NCBI GenBank assembly: GCA_026545765.1
Contig: CM048844.1
Span: 70,351,035-70,415,034, forward strand
Source of the DNA: Plantago major
Taxonomy: Eukaryota > Streptophyta > Magnoliopsida > Lamiales > Plantaginaceae
DNA length: 64,000 bases
Reading direction: 5' to 3'
Shown: piece after piece, positions 34,988 to 47,343 of the stretch
How positions within the stretch are numbered: position 1 is the first letter of the stretch
Layout of the letters: every line of letters starts with the position of its first letter
Notes under the pieces: generated by a model
Database searches by the model: none
Told to the model about the DNA's origin: nothing
The model's input: the letters and a program-made list of their open reading frames with translations, nothing else
Program-made: the position numbers and the translations under genes

Positions 34988-36557
34988 TATGTGGACTCAG
35001 AGATTTTATTTTTCGTTGTAGAATCTGTAATCTCTAAATATAATCAAAATATTAAATTTATAATTGCCAGAAGCTCACTAACACACAATTTATAGCAGTA
35101 AGTTAACTCGAGATGTCGTTCTCTCGGGAATAACGCTCGATTGAAATAGAATATTAAATGGTTGATTTTCAATATAAAGTGAATAACATATTTTTGGTAT
35201 TTTTGAATAAATAAAATAAACACGTAAGCAGGACAGTAATTATAAAGAGAATTAACTAATTAATAACTTATAGAGAAAAACATGTAAGCGTTAACCTTCA
35301 CATTGATAAACGGTTTATATCAGGAATAACAGATAGCGATAGTTACGGCTGAAGAGTCAAATATCTTATACCAAGGCGCAGTCAGTAAAGATACCCCATG
35401 TAGACTATCATCTAGCTCAAAGTTGTCACCAGTGGCTAGCACAACAACAAACCTCAAGCAGAATATCAACTTATAGACACAACTGATATCTCCTAATCTA
35501 ATGCAATGAATACTTATGTCTCGCGAAAACATAAACAAACAAAGCATCTTTCCTCAAACAGCACAGGTATGAACAACAATCGCATAACCAACATTAATGC
35601 TAAAACTATTCCATCATATATAAACCAAATAATCAAAGATCCCGGCTAACCCTTACATAGGTAAATTAGCCTGACATAACTAAAAGTAAATAAACTGTAA
35701 ACTGAATTGAAATAATGTTTGAAACAACTAAACCACAAGAAGATGGCGAGTGTCGACCCTCGGCTTCTCCTCTTCGATTCCTCCTCTTGTGATCGATCTT
35801 GATGCCTTGTCGGATGTCTTGAAGTCTTCTTGATTGCTTGCTGACGGCTAGGGTTTTGGGGTTTCAGTTCCCCGAGGACTGGTTCTCTCTTAGAAGAGCT
35901 GCTTTTGTGTTTCAGAACCCTAACGTTCCGTTCTCTTGTTCGGAACCTTTCCGTTCCGCTCTCTCTTGATTATGAGACCCCAATGGTCTTATTTATACTG
36001 AAAATTCCGAGCTCAAACCGCCATTGATCATTAAGGAAGGTTTAGGAAGACGGGCCCTAGTCTGACATGCCAGAAAACAGACTGAAAAATGAAATTACAG
36101 TGCATTGCGGTCCACAGGGGACCGCACACACCCTTCTGCAGCCCACAGGGGACCGCAGAGTGCGATTCCCACAAATTCGAATCTGTTTGCTTTGTTCTTC
36201 AATTTCGGGCTTCGTAACTTCGTTTCCTCAAAAAGTTGTCTTCTACAAAGTTGTAGCATCTTCAATTATCTTCGCACTGGATGGTCACATGATATGTTTT
36301 GACACCTCGAACTCCGTGCATCGGCCAATTCTGCGTATTTACTTAACTTTCTCGATTTCGCACAATTATGTTGTTTTGGCGCCTGAAATCGTGCAATTCC
36401 TCAAAAATGCGATCATGACCTACAAATACACACGAAGTTGGTATTTGACCATAAAACGATACAAATATTGAATCTAAGGCAAAAAACAAGGGTCTAAAAG
36501 CATGCTATATCGCACATTTCATTGTTACAACATTTCATTGTCACATCATGCACATCA
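34988..36557 (-). repeat. Athila-type LTR A (5' LTR of element A)
   Basis: It starts at 36557 (TGATGTGCATGATGTGAC) and ends near 34988 just before the primer site. The TATA box CAGTATAAATAAG is at about 35987-35999 (complement). Two hairpins of the GCGGTC..GACCGC kind lie at about 36104-36127 and 36135-36158. It is homologous to the LTRs at 3606, 25940 and 41766. Confidence 0.8.
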
Positions 36558-37249
36558 CTAACTTACTTATGTAAGGGTTAGCCGGGATCTTTGATTATAT
36601 GGTTTATATATGAGGAAATAGTTTTGGTATCTATGATTGTGAGACTGTCGTTCATTCCTGTGCTGTTTGTGATAAGATGCATGATTATTTGTGTTTACCA
36701 TATGGATGCACAAGTATTCGTTGCACTAGATTAGGAGATGTCAGCCGTGTCTATAAGTTGATATTCTGCCTGGGGTTTGTTGTTGAGCTAACCACTGGTG
36801 ACAGCGTTGAGCTAGACGAAAGCCTACATAGGGTATCTTTGCTGACTGCACCTTAGTATAAGATATGTTACATGTGTGACTCTTCAGCCATAACCATCGC
36901 TATCTATTATTTCTAATATAAACTTAATATCAAGGTGAAGGTTAATTCTTACATGTTTTCTCTACTTGATCTTAAATCGTTTATTCTCGTTATAATTGTT
37001 ATCTGCTTAATTGTTTACATTAGTTATTCGAAAACCCAAACCCTTATTTACTTTATATTGAGAATCAACCAATTATTATTCTATTTTAATCGAGCGTTAT
37101 TCCCGAGAGACCGACCTCTTGAGTCAACTTCTGCTATACTAATTCATTTAGTGTGTCTAGAATTTGGTTTGGTATTATAAATTCGTAAAACATTGGTGTT
37201 CACGGTAAAACTTTAAGTTCAACGACAATTGTTTTTCCGAGGCACATCA
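36558..37249 (+). repeat. Athila-type LTR fragment (3' half, plus orientation)
   Basis: This is the inverted counterpart of about 34988-35700. It shares TAAGGGTTAGCCGGGATC, the GACTCTTCAGCC block, and an end in GAGGCACATCA. The promoter half is missing: the fragment begins exactly where LTR A, facing the other way, starts. It could be what is left of the 5' LTR of element B. Confidence 0.7.
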
Positions 37250-38008
37250 ATAGTAATGGGGATACCTAGCGTCACTTTGGAAGAAGCGAAGGCAGCAAGG
37301 ATCAAATATGCCATTGAAGATTGGTGGGTAGATAGTGAGGAAGAAGCAGTACATTCTCCAAATTGTCTCCTAGCACCAACAAATTTATTTAAGACATATT
37401 GGAAAATAAAGGAGGAATCAAATGGAAACACCCCTCCTTCAATTCCGGCGAATATTTTGAATTAGAAGATGACATCTGGAAGTACGAATTCGCGGAGGAG
37501 CAAGGTGAATAGAATGATCTAGAAGATGGAGAACAAGACGATAAATATTATTCATTCACTTTCCAAATTGACATGGATCCTGAGTTAGACGATGTATAAG
37601 AAGAAGAGATGAAACGATGGGTCGAATACTAGAACTACGCAACGAATGAATGGTTGGACAAATGCTCCAGCAAATTTGAGGGTCTTGACCCCGAAGACTA
37701 AGTCATCTCTAAACAGGGGTCGAGCTATAAGACCTAAAACAAGCGCTTCTTGGGAGGCAACCCAAGGTTACGTTTATTTTTACGCACTTGCATTCGCACG
37801 TTTAATTTTTCACTTTTCGTCTTTCAATTTCCGTACAAAAAAAACTTTTCAAAAAATTTCAATTTTTATTTCCAAAACCTTATTTATTATTTAAGGTCAT
37901 GTTCAAAAAGAAAAAAAAAACCAAAAACGCAAAAAAAAATCGAAAAAAACAAGAAGAGTGAGGTAGCAGCCTTACTATGGTCACCTGGTGACCGCATTGA
38001 GCTGCTTG

Positions 38009-38172
38009 CAGCTCACTCTTCCCCTTTAAAATCCCCCAAAAACGTTTTTGACCTTCTTCACTTCATTTTCTTTCAAAAATTCTTCATACTCAGCTCACTC
38101 TTCCCCTTTAAAATCCCCCAAAAATGTTTTTGCCCTTCTTCACTTCATTTTCTTTCAAAAATTCTTCATACT
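38009..38172 (+). repeat. 82-bp tandem duplication
   Basis: Two nearly identical 82-bp units start at 38009 and 38091, each beginning CAGCTCACTCTTCCCC and ending AAAATTCTTCATACT. They differ at only a couple of positions, so the duplication is recent relative to the element. Confidence 0.9.
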
Positions 38173-38865
38173 CCCTATATTTTAACCTCTCCCATTGCAT
38201 TCTTAGCTTGCTCATCCATCAACAACACCAAGTAAGTGATCTCTACTTAATCTTATCTTCATTACATCTTCATTATCAAGTTTAAATCTTTCACTCTTTT
38301 GCTAGTACTTTCTTGATTGCTTCTTTGGTCCTATGCAATTGTATGCTTCAATGGATTGATTTGATTATGTATTGATGATGTGAATACATGCTTACTTCTA
38401 GTATTCATCTTCAATATCACTTGCCTTGGTGGAAATTTGACAATTTGATTGAGAAATTGAGGGTTTTTGTTCTTGCTCACCATGTGTTTGATAAAATGCC
38501 TCACCAGAACAAACTCTCTCGTCGACCTTTTTCTCTTTCGATTATATGCTCGCATGGTTATTACTTGATGATTTATGTCTAGAAAAACATGCTTACTTTG
38601 CCATATGCTCTTAGGATAGAAATCCAATGCAATATGCTTTACACTTTGATGCTTGGCACATTATGAGAACTTGATTTACTTACCTAGTTCTTGCATAATC
38701 TTGAAGTATCTATTGATCTTATCACAAGCTATAATTTTGCTTGCATTATGTACCAAACTTTAGGTTTGGGGGGTGGGGGGAGAAAACCCCAATAGATTCG
38801 CATGTTAGTCTTAGAATTGATTTCACTCCAAACATGCTATCTCACACACTTTTTGAACCTAGGTA

Positions 38866-39838
38866 CCATGATGAAAGCACAAATGGGAGAGTTGAGCAAG
38901 AAAAGAGGAAGATCCGGGAGAAGCACCAACCACGCTTCACTTTCGAGAGGAGCCAAACTGGAAACGAATAAGAACCGAGGAGCAATCTCTGAGAGGAACA
39001 TCGATATAAATTTTGGTGGAGTGAGATTCTGCGAATGGTTATTCAACCCGTTAGACCTCTACAGTTGGGGCCCTTTCACCACCACGCTTGAAGGGTTCAA
39101 TCTTGAGATTGTGCGATATGCGGAATTTTTCCAATTAGAAATAAACGACCCGGACATCCTATCACTATAAGAGGAGTTGAGTTCATGTTCGGGACAAATA
39201 CAATTAACAAATTCTATGAAACACCTAAGAGAAAATCGAACCCGAAGCTCATTGAACCGCCATACTTCGAATTGAGCTACGATGAAATGAAGGATGAGAC
39301 CCACCACATGCTTCTAAGGAATGAGTATGAAGAAAATGAGATATGTGGAGAGATACCGAAGTCTGCCCTCACCAACCATGCAAGGTTTTGGATGCAATTT
39401 GTGCACACAAATCTCAAGCCCAAAAGCCACCACGACGCAATTAACGAAGAAGAGGCGGTTTTGATTTACTCGATTATGAGAGGGCATTACGTCGATGCTG
39501 GGAGGATCATTATGGAAGAAATGTACGCGCTCAAAGGAGACCATAGGAGGAGCCATCTCTTTCCCCGATTGATAAGGGGTTTGTGCAATGAAAAAGGAGT
39601 GTCAATAGGAGGAGTTGGGAACGTGGAATTAACTGAGCCATTTACGACAAAGAGGGTTGAGCACTTGTTTGCTAGACATACCAAAGCAATCAAGGAAGCA
39701 AGGAATAAGAGGAACCAACATCAAGGAGCCTTTGACATGAGCCAGTTACAAGCTTTTATGGAACAATACCAAGGAAACCGGCAAGAGGAGATAAGCAACA
39801 AGAGAAGATGTACACAAGTAGTCGAAGGAAGGAATTGA
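38866..39838 (+). pseudogene. 'Putative plant transposon protein' ORF of element B, frameshifted
   Basis: Two overlapping frames carry one protein. The N-terminal part (to a stop at 39170) includes FCEWLFNPLDLYSWGPF and IVRYAEFFQLEIND. The C-terminal part (39185-39838, entered from an upstream frame reading TIRGVEFMFGTNTINKFYE) includes ARFWMQFVHTNLKP, YSIMRGHYVDAGRII and LFPRLIRGLC. A one-base shift near 39160 separates them. The order (R.VEF.. TIN.FY, then ARFW..FV, then the G..VD.G.I block) resembles the Pfam 'putative plant transposon protein' family, from memory. The ORF sits between the post-pol signature and the polypurine tract, the place of the env-like ORF in Athila elements. A Pro/Tyr-rich piece at 39898-40034 follows. 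Its function is unknown. Confidence 0.6.
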
Positions 39839-41765
39839 ATTCATATTTGAATTGCCTTCAAGCGCAGCAATGAACTTCCTACATGGAAGGAAACTAAATG
39901 GAATATCCTCAACATCAGTACCCACCTTTCTACCCTCAACCACCGTTCCATCCACCACCTGGGGCAGGCCGAGCCAATACTACGGCAACCAGGACGACTT
40001 GTTTACTCCACAGACAGACGATCCTCCATCTTAGAGCATTTCTCCATGGAAGCACAACACCGAGAGGGAAGTATCTTTCTTTTTCTTCTTTATTTTCCTA
40101 GCTTCCTTTACTTACTTTTGACTAGGTTTGGGGGAGGATTTGATTTGATAACTATTTGCTAACTACTCGATCTGTAATATGATTAGTAACTTTTAATTTC
40201 ATTCGTACTTTATTTACCACTTTACGCCTAGAATTAGGCTTATCTTTACCTTCTACGTCTAGGGTTACTTGCTTTTGTGAAAAGAAGAAAAATCTGTAAT
40301 AAGAGTATTTAGTATAAAGTATGACTAGATGGACGCAATAGATTTGTTTTCGTGCTTCCACTGCTTATGCAATAGATTGTTTGACCTACCCCGGCCCATG
40401 CTACTTTAATGAGTGAGTGTGCTTGCTACACCAGTAGAAAGTCATGTGTATACATGTGTGAACACTGCTACCCATGAGTCTTTTTATGTTATCAGCACGA
40501 ATATGATTTGTGGTATTCACATCTGTTTTGAAGCCTTTACTACTTATATACACCTTTCACTTACCCCTCTGAAAGCTTTTTAAGCCTTTTATGAAACTCC
40601 ACCATATATATATCCCATACATGCTTCATTTAAGCGGTAACAGTCTTCCACCGCTGAGCTTACAACGAAAATAAGAAGCAACGAGTTTCAAATAATGGAG
40701 GAGAGTCATGATTCGACCATGATTAAGAAATTAGTTTGGGGGAGAGTAGAAAAGAAAACCCCAACCCGAGATCAAGAAATTGGTTTGGAGGAGACGTGAA
40801 AGAGAAGCCTCATTGAACGGTAACCTTTGTTGGCCCTACTTCAGTATCATTGTTACTAAAAATCACTAGCTCTTGCACCAAAAACTAAAGAAAAAAGGCG
40901 TACCAAACTAAAAAGCCAAGGTACTGAAAAAGTCTCGGAGTGGATCTATGGTCCTTGTGATCACCGTATTCGTGTTAGGCATGTTACAGATACTACCCAC
41001 ATACCGGCGTGGCCCTAAAAAGCTACATGTCCGTGAGGGTTGATGGCATGGATACTAAACCAGCACGCACAAAAGTGCGGAATTCGGTAAAACAAACACT
41101 ACAAAAAAACTGAGACAAAAAGAGCCCATGATGGCCAATCAAAACATACGAGTTGGTAAAACGACTGCAAAAAAAATATGTCAAAAGAAAAAAGAAAAAC
41201 AAAAAAGAAAAAAATAAAGGAGCAAGTAGTCTATGTGTGAAGTAACTAGCAAAGTGTTTATGATGATGAAGAAGAAGATGGAGAAACGCCATTGAAAGAA
41301 GACGAAGTTGAAGGAAGGAACTCGGTATCCGAAAGGATAAGTCCCCCTGAAGTTACTTTTTGATACCCTATTCATCTTTTGATGATGCTTATATAGCCAC
41401 TTCTCCTCTATATTATCCTACCTATTTTACTTACCAAGCCAACCTAATTACTACTTTGATTTGTACCTTGACCTATGGGAGTAGGATTGCACAACATTAC
41501 CGCGAGGTGATGATCTTATTATATGCCTTGAAGGACATTGGTTACATTTGTAACCGCAGGATGCAGTTAGTATTACTTGCTTGTTACTTGTTTGTTATGG
41601 AGTCATAGAGGTCTGAGTTAAGATTAAGTGAGTTAGTGGAGTACGAAACCTTAGAGATTAGCTGCTTTTCTATGTCACGGTTTATGCTCTTTACTCATTT
41701 CATAGCCACTACTTATTTATCGTTATTACCTTGCTCAACGATGAGCAATAAACTGGTTTGGGGGG

Positions 41766-43846
41766 TGTGATATGACTATGAAAAGTGTGTTTTTACCTAC
41801 TTTTAGACCCTCTTTTTTTGCCCAAGATTCAATATTTACATCATATTATGACCAATTACCAACTTCTTGTGTATTTTGTAGGGCATGATCGCGTTTTTGA
41901 GGAATTGCACGATTTCCGGTGTCAAAACGTCATATTTATGCGAAATTGAAGAAAATAAGGAAATATGCCGATTTGCCCGTACACAGAGTTCGAGGAGTCT
42001 AATCAAGGCATGTGACCAACTAATGCGAAGATAATTGAAAATGCCACAACATTGTAGAAGACCACTTTTCGAGAAAACGAAGTTACGAAGCCCGAAATTG
42101 AAGAACAAGACGAAACGAACAACACATGGGGCAGTGGACTGACTGCGGTCACTAGGTGACGACAGTGAGTCGGGAATCTTCCAGAAAGTCCGTTTTCGGG
42201 TCCGTCAGGCTAAGGTCCGCCATTCTAAACCTTCCTTATACACTATGAGCGGCTGGAGCACAAAATTTTCAGTATAAATAAGTGCCTTGGGGTATCATAA
42301 ACACACACCGCAATTAAAAGCAGCTCTCTCTCTCTCTCTCTCTCTCGAACCAGTCATCAGGGAAGTGAAATCCCAAAAAAGCAAAAACCTGGCCGTCAGC
42401 AACCTGGAGAAGAAAACCCTAGCCGTCAAGAACGAAGATATCAAGACTAAGCTTTTCTTTCTCTTATTTTTCGACTTTTACCTGTGTTCTGTTTACTATG
42501 ATTATGAGTAGCTAAATTCTTTTGTAAAGGCGAACCACCGAAACTCTGCAGTACTATTTCTTTATATACCATGATATATTGATGAATTGATTTTTAGACA
42601 TAATTCGTATTTGTATAACTCTATTCATCTGACTCTCTTTACTTACTTGCGTATTTATTGAGATACTATAGAGGATATTTTGAAAGTATTAGTAGAGATA
42701 ATAAATTTATTGTTTGTCTTGTCTAGGAACGTGACGTGATGTATTGTTGAGTGACACAACAATTTCATTGACTGATTGAGGATGCTGATACTAACCGCGG
42801 CTTAGTATTTAGCATTGAGCCTTGCTGTCGCTATAGGCATATGCATAGTATTTTTATTCAAGTAGTTGGGAGTAGTACAATAGGGGTGTACACGTGTAGG
42901 TATGGGCGGTTTTTTTTTTACCAAAAGTCTATCCGACCCATTATATGCGGGTGGCACTAATACTAAACCATGGCGGGTGTGTATTTTGTCAAACCGTGGC
43001 GGGTCGGGTGACACTTAAGGTGGGCGGGTGGCGGGCGGTTTGGTGGTTTTCACACGTACATGCACAAAGGGAAAGAAAATTGCAAGAAGAGGTGAAATCA
43101 ACAATATAATCATTCTCAATGATTCATGTATGTAGGAGACAATAAGCCATTTATGCATTTCAAGTAAGATGCAAGATAAAAACTATGAAAAGTCATGTTT
43201 GTTGTAGTAAACTAACATCTAGACATGAAGAAACTTTAGTTATGTTACTGTGCACATTGAGTATTGAGGATGTGATAGTAAGAACTAGTAACTATATGTG
43301 ATATAAACCTAATGTTATTACTTATTTGCATTATATTAGTAATACCAAAAATAAATTTATTATTACCGGGCGGGGCGGGGCGGTGGCGGGGCGGTGGCGG
43401 GTGTACATCCCTAAAACCGCCACCCGCCCGCTTATGGGGGGTTAACATCTTTTCAAACCATGGTGGGTTTTGATAAAAATATTAACCAGCGGTTGCGGTT
43501 ATGTGGCGGTGGTTTGGCGGGCGGTGCGGACGGTTTTTTTAATGTACACCCCTATAGCGCACAGTACGAGCTAGGTTGGGGATCATTTACACCTTCTCAC
43601 CCGTTGATTACAAAACCATTTTTTGAATTCAACTGCATCATAATCCATCTGTTTGCTGTTTGCACGTAAAATTATTTTCGTTATTTGTTTGTTTCTATGC
43701 TAAGTGTTCGTGGAGAACGACATTCCGAGTCAACTTTCTGCTATTCTGTGGATTTGTAGGCTTACGACTTAAAATAAATTTAAATCTTTGATTGTATTTG
43801 GGAATTATAGGCATACAACGATTAAGAAATTCCTAAGTGCACATCA
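41766..43846 (+). repeat. Athila-type LTR B (3' LTR), interrupted by a hAT element
   Basis: It starts TGTGATATGACTATG right after the polypurine tract and ends TAAGTGCACATCA. Without the 674-bp insertion and its 8-bp duplication it would be about 1.4 kb, like its relatives. The TATA box CAGTATAAATAAG is near 42271-42284. A hairpin of the GCGGTCAC/GTGAC type is near 42143-42165. A (CT)n run lies at about 42324-42346 in the leader. Confidence 0.8.
42881..43554. mobile_element. hAT-like non-autonomous element 3, inside LTR B
   Basis: Terminal repeats are TAGGGGTGTACA and, at the right, TGTACACCCCTA. It is 674 bp long. Flanks 42873-42880 (TAGTACAA) and 43555-43562 (TAGCGCAC) match at 5 of 8 positions. 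Comparison with the uninterrupted LTR at 25940-27204 shows a single copy of this octamer position, which supports an 8-bp duplication. The interior is rich in GGCGGG words, including a tight repeat near 43365-43400. It has no coding capacity. Confidence 0.75.
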
Positions 43847-43990
43847 ACAACCCCTGTAAAATCTTCCCTCGTATGGTTGAAACTTTTTAACAGATAGAAC
43901 AGTCCGCTTACGACACTTTGAATTCTTACAAATTGGACGAATAACACCACTCGACGAACCATCAACCGAAACATTCAAATTTGAAGCCAT
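43847..43990 (-). pseudogene. Stump of a GRF-type zinc-finger-like ORF
   Basis: On the minus strand an ATG at 43990 opens 48 codons: a Ser-rich start, then CKNSKCRKRT and YEGRFYRGC. The last Cys codon touches the LTR end. Plant GRF-type zinc fingers have Cys pairs followed by a 'GRFY.C' motif and are often found as small ORFs linked to Mutator-like transposons. The rest of the protein is replaced by the LTR, so this looks like the insertion target. The identification rests on a short motif. Confidence 0.45.
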
Positions 43991-44660
43991 AATTTACTTA
44001 CACACTTGTTAGTGAACACAAAACAAAAATGAAGGAAAAAATGGACTGTTATGGCATATAATTGGACTAAAATCAATCTCAACGGCTAGTTTTTGAAAAA
44101 ATAAAAGTCGAAATCAATTACTAGTGAGTGCCTAATAGTATTACTTCAAATTACATTCAGGTCCAAACGAGCCTTGCACGTGACACCGATAAGATAAGGT
44201 TGTTTGGCCAGTTCTAAAAGCTGATAATGGAAGAGGGATAAAAATGGCTTTTCCAGGTTTAATTCCTCTAAAGTCAAATTCGTGGACTTATATGTAATTG
44301 ATTTGTATCGAATTGGACTGATATGTTATTGCTGAACTAATGAGTACTCATCTGTAATAACGAAATCTAAAAAGGGGTCCAGATGTAATTCACCCTTAAT
44401 AATATACTATTTTATTAATTAACTAGCATTTACGTGTGTTAAGCATTTTTATGAGTGGAATCTGAGAGTGATTGATGAAAGAGAAACTATAAATGGAGGA
44501 GGAGAAAAAAAATAGAGTAAATTACAGAAAGATAGGAGCCCAAGTGTAATATGACTATCTAAGCGTAGTTAGATGTAAAATGTAAAATATCCGGTCAGAA
44601 AAGGAAATACTGGAATTTTACAAAAAATTGTTATAACAGAGAAATCATATTTTTAGCCCT
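43991..44660 (+). promoter_or_regulatory. Upstream region of the ataxin-2-like gene
   Basis: AT-rich intergenic DNA with no gene. A CTAGCATTTACG...GTGTTAAGC phrase near 44422 recurs near 56749. No clear TATA box was fixed; transcription probably starts around 44650-44680, where a CT-rich TTTCTCTCTGAATC leader begins. Confidence 0.35.
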
Positions 44661-45085
44661 TTCTCTCTGAATCGGGTTCGGATTTTGGCATTGGGCATCT
44701 ACGGACTGCACCACCAGAAGACGCCGTAGCGATCAGCTTTTCAGATCGCGTTTCGTCTCGTATCGCCGGTAACTATACTGCCCTTATTCCCATGCCTATG
44801 TTATTCAGTTTCGGTCTATTTCATTGTGGATTCGATCTCCGATCATAGGGTTCTCGAATCAATAGCTTTCAATTTCTTTTTCGTTTTTGCTTCACCGTTA
44901 TTACTTCGGCTGAATAAAGCTTATCGTTTCCCGTTTTCTGATAGAAATTAATTTTTCATAGCCATTTATTGATTTTTTTTACGTTTTTGGTGTTGAGTAA
45001 TCATATGTTACTTGGAGACCGTTTCCTCAAGTTGAAGGTGCTGCTTCTTTGCTTTTAGTTAGCTTCTGTTCTTTCATCATCATCA

Positions 45086-45117
<32 letters not shown>

Positions 45118-47343
45118 TTTATTTTTTTTTATTTTTTTGGTTTGGTTTGTGTGTGATTTGCTTGTACTTTTAGTCTCAGGGAGAGTGTTTAAACTTACTA
45201 GCATAGCACTTCATTTTGTCTTTGGACAACCCGTTCTCGTCTATAAGTATACATTGTGGACCTGGGAAAAGTAATTATATGTTTTTTTTGCTTTAGCATA
45301 ACTGGCTTTCTTATTATAGGGAATGTGCTTTTGGAAGTGAAATCTGAATCAGATTATGCTCTTTTTTCAAAAATTGTTCTATGCATACTGATGTCTGGAG
45401 TATGTGTAACTTGTGGAAGAGCTTCTAATCCCTGAAATTAATTTGTTCTGAATTCAATATGAGAAGCCATACATCATTATCAACTTTTAAAATTTCACTA
45501 ATAGGTAGGTCATCAAGCCTCTCTCATCTCCTGTTTTTTATTGTTAACAGTAGATGTTATAGTTTTGAAGAAGCAATCACCTGAAGCAATTAATGCTCTA
45601 GATCCTTTTTTATTATTAAGTTTCTTGATCGGTCACTTCACTCACTGGTAATCTATTTATTTTTGGCAAGTACATTATTTTATTTCATACAAAACATTCA
45701 ATTCCTTATTATCTCAAGATCAATATCCCACCGTACTCCCCTCCCTTCCATGTTATCCCGTTTGATCATATATGTTCCTCGATACGCTTATGTTCTTGAC
45801 CACAAGCCTAAATTTTTCTTCTTCTTTTTGTTGGTTAACATGCTCCTGTATTATGGTTGTTGATGTATGGTGAGGTCATAACTATCCTCAAATTGTTCTA
45901 ATATGTCCCATGCGGTATTTGTTTCATTTGGGAATGATCGCTAATTGAGTTTTCTTATGTTTTTCTGATGTATGATCGAAAGTCGAAACAAATTAGAAGT
46001 TTTTAGGTGGGTGGTGCCAGTTAGTTTTCATGTTATTGAATTTCTGTTACATTTGAAATATCTAGGTAACCACATGGTCCACATCCAGATTGTCAGGCAT
46101 TTCATGTTTCATGGAGAGTTCTGACCCTCCAATGTAAAAATAGAAAAAGCAAAAGAAATAAATAAACACACTAAATCGACAACAGGTCATTTCAATTTGT
46201 GGCTACTGATATTCATCCCCAGTCCTGCTTTGGTGCTTTAATGTTATCTTGCACCAGCAATATATTATAAATCACATAAAAGTTTTATGAATTGTAAAAT
46301 TCTGTAGATGGGGAGTATGAGTTTGAGTTCGAGTTTGTGATTGTGTGTTGCTGTACATGTTTTAATGGCTACAATACATAAGCGGTGTATCTGCACATGC
46401 ATGTCATGGTAGGATAATGCCTTTATGTGTGTGTACTGTGTACATACATTAATTCACACAGAAAATATGTTACCCCGAAGTCTATTCGTGCATTTTAAGA
46501 AGCACCGATATGTGCGGGAGCTCAGAGTATCCAATATTCATATGCTTGGGATGCGGGTGCATTTAAATACATGACGGAGACATACTTTCGCTCTTTTTAC
46601 ATTATTCATTTGCTATTTCCCCCCTTTAGCTTTTAACATAGATCCAAGTCCGGTCTAAGAAGGAACTAATAGAATCTATATCTACCTCCGGTTGGTGTGC
46701 GGATGCTAATCCGTGCCATTGAGATCTGGAGGTACCTCTGGTTCACCCAATTTTCTTTAACCGTCTTGGATTCTCCTGTCTCTTCTGATACATTGCCATT
46801 GTAGTTTTTTGGTCGTCCCTTGTAACTATTATTACGCTATCGTGTAATTAGTTGTGCCTATTTTTACTGGCCTGGTGGAAGAGTAAATTATGTGTTCTAT
46901 TATTCCTGTTTTATTGTTTGTAGGTTTTAATTTGTATTAATGCATTAAATATATTATAAATTTACAATTATTTAAAGTTATCCTTGGCATATCCATATCC
47001 GATTTTGTTTGGATCTTGACATATCCACGTATCTGGGTCCGTATCAGTATTTCCTTGTGTCCATTGAAGTACCCCCATGGTTTCAGGACTGGTGGTGGAG
47101 GGTATATGTAATCATTCTTGTTAGACGGTGGCTAGGGATATTTCTGATATTTTCTATTATCATTATGCTACCACAGGAAGTTTATCTTGTTGTAAATTCT
47201 TGATTGCTTGCTGCACTTGCATTTAGTTTTACGTTTATGCTTGTCCAGTAACCTTGCCAAAAACTTTTCCACTGTTGCCTTGCAGTTTTTGGTTTGAAGC
47301 CGGGGCTGATATATCTGCCTACCATTTATTTCATCTTCTTAAG
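44661..47343 (+). other. 5'UTR exon(s) and long leader intron of the ataxin-2-like gene
   Basis: A leader exon ends at 44768 (CGCCG|GTAACT). A leader intron of 2517 bp ends at the polypyrimidine/CAG acceptor at 47285, leaving 58 nt of 5'UTR before the ATG. The intron holds an (ATC)n/(ATT)n microsatellite at about 45076-45118 and no coding sequence. Additional non-coding exons are possible. Confidence 0.5.
45076..45118. repeat. (ATC)n/(ATT)n microsatellite
   Basis: About four ATC units pass into about ten ATT units, followed by a T-rich tail. It lies in the leader intron of the ataxin-2-like gene. Confidence 0.95.

Larger units (their letters stand above)
37250..41765 (+). mobile_element. Athila-type element B: internal region, gag-pol largely deleted
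   Basis: No primer site follows the LTR fragment. A broken acidic ORF (37229-37465 and on to about 37700) precedes the plant-gypsy signature GCGCTTCTTGGGAGGCAACC (37741-37761), normally found just after pol. A non-coding stretch with an 82-bp tandem duplication follows, then the extra ORF (38866-39838), a Pro-rich piece, 1.7 kb of non-coding tract, and a polypurine tract (GGTTTGGGGGG) ending at 41765. The 3' part is colinear with copy 1 at 1150-3605. Confidence 0.75.

Noticed and set aside
39898-40034. A separate Pro-rich secreted protein
   Set aside because: It lies directly after the broken transposon ORF, and the same Pro/Tyr-rich piece follows the homologous ORF in copy 1 (1744-2046). 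It is the C-terminal tail of that ORF.
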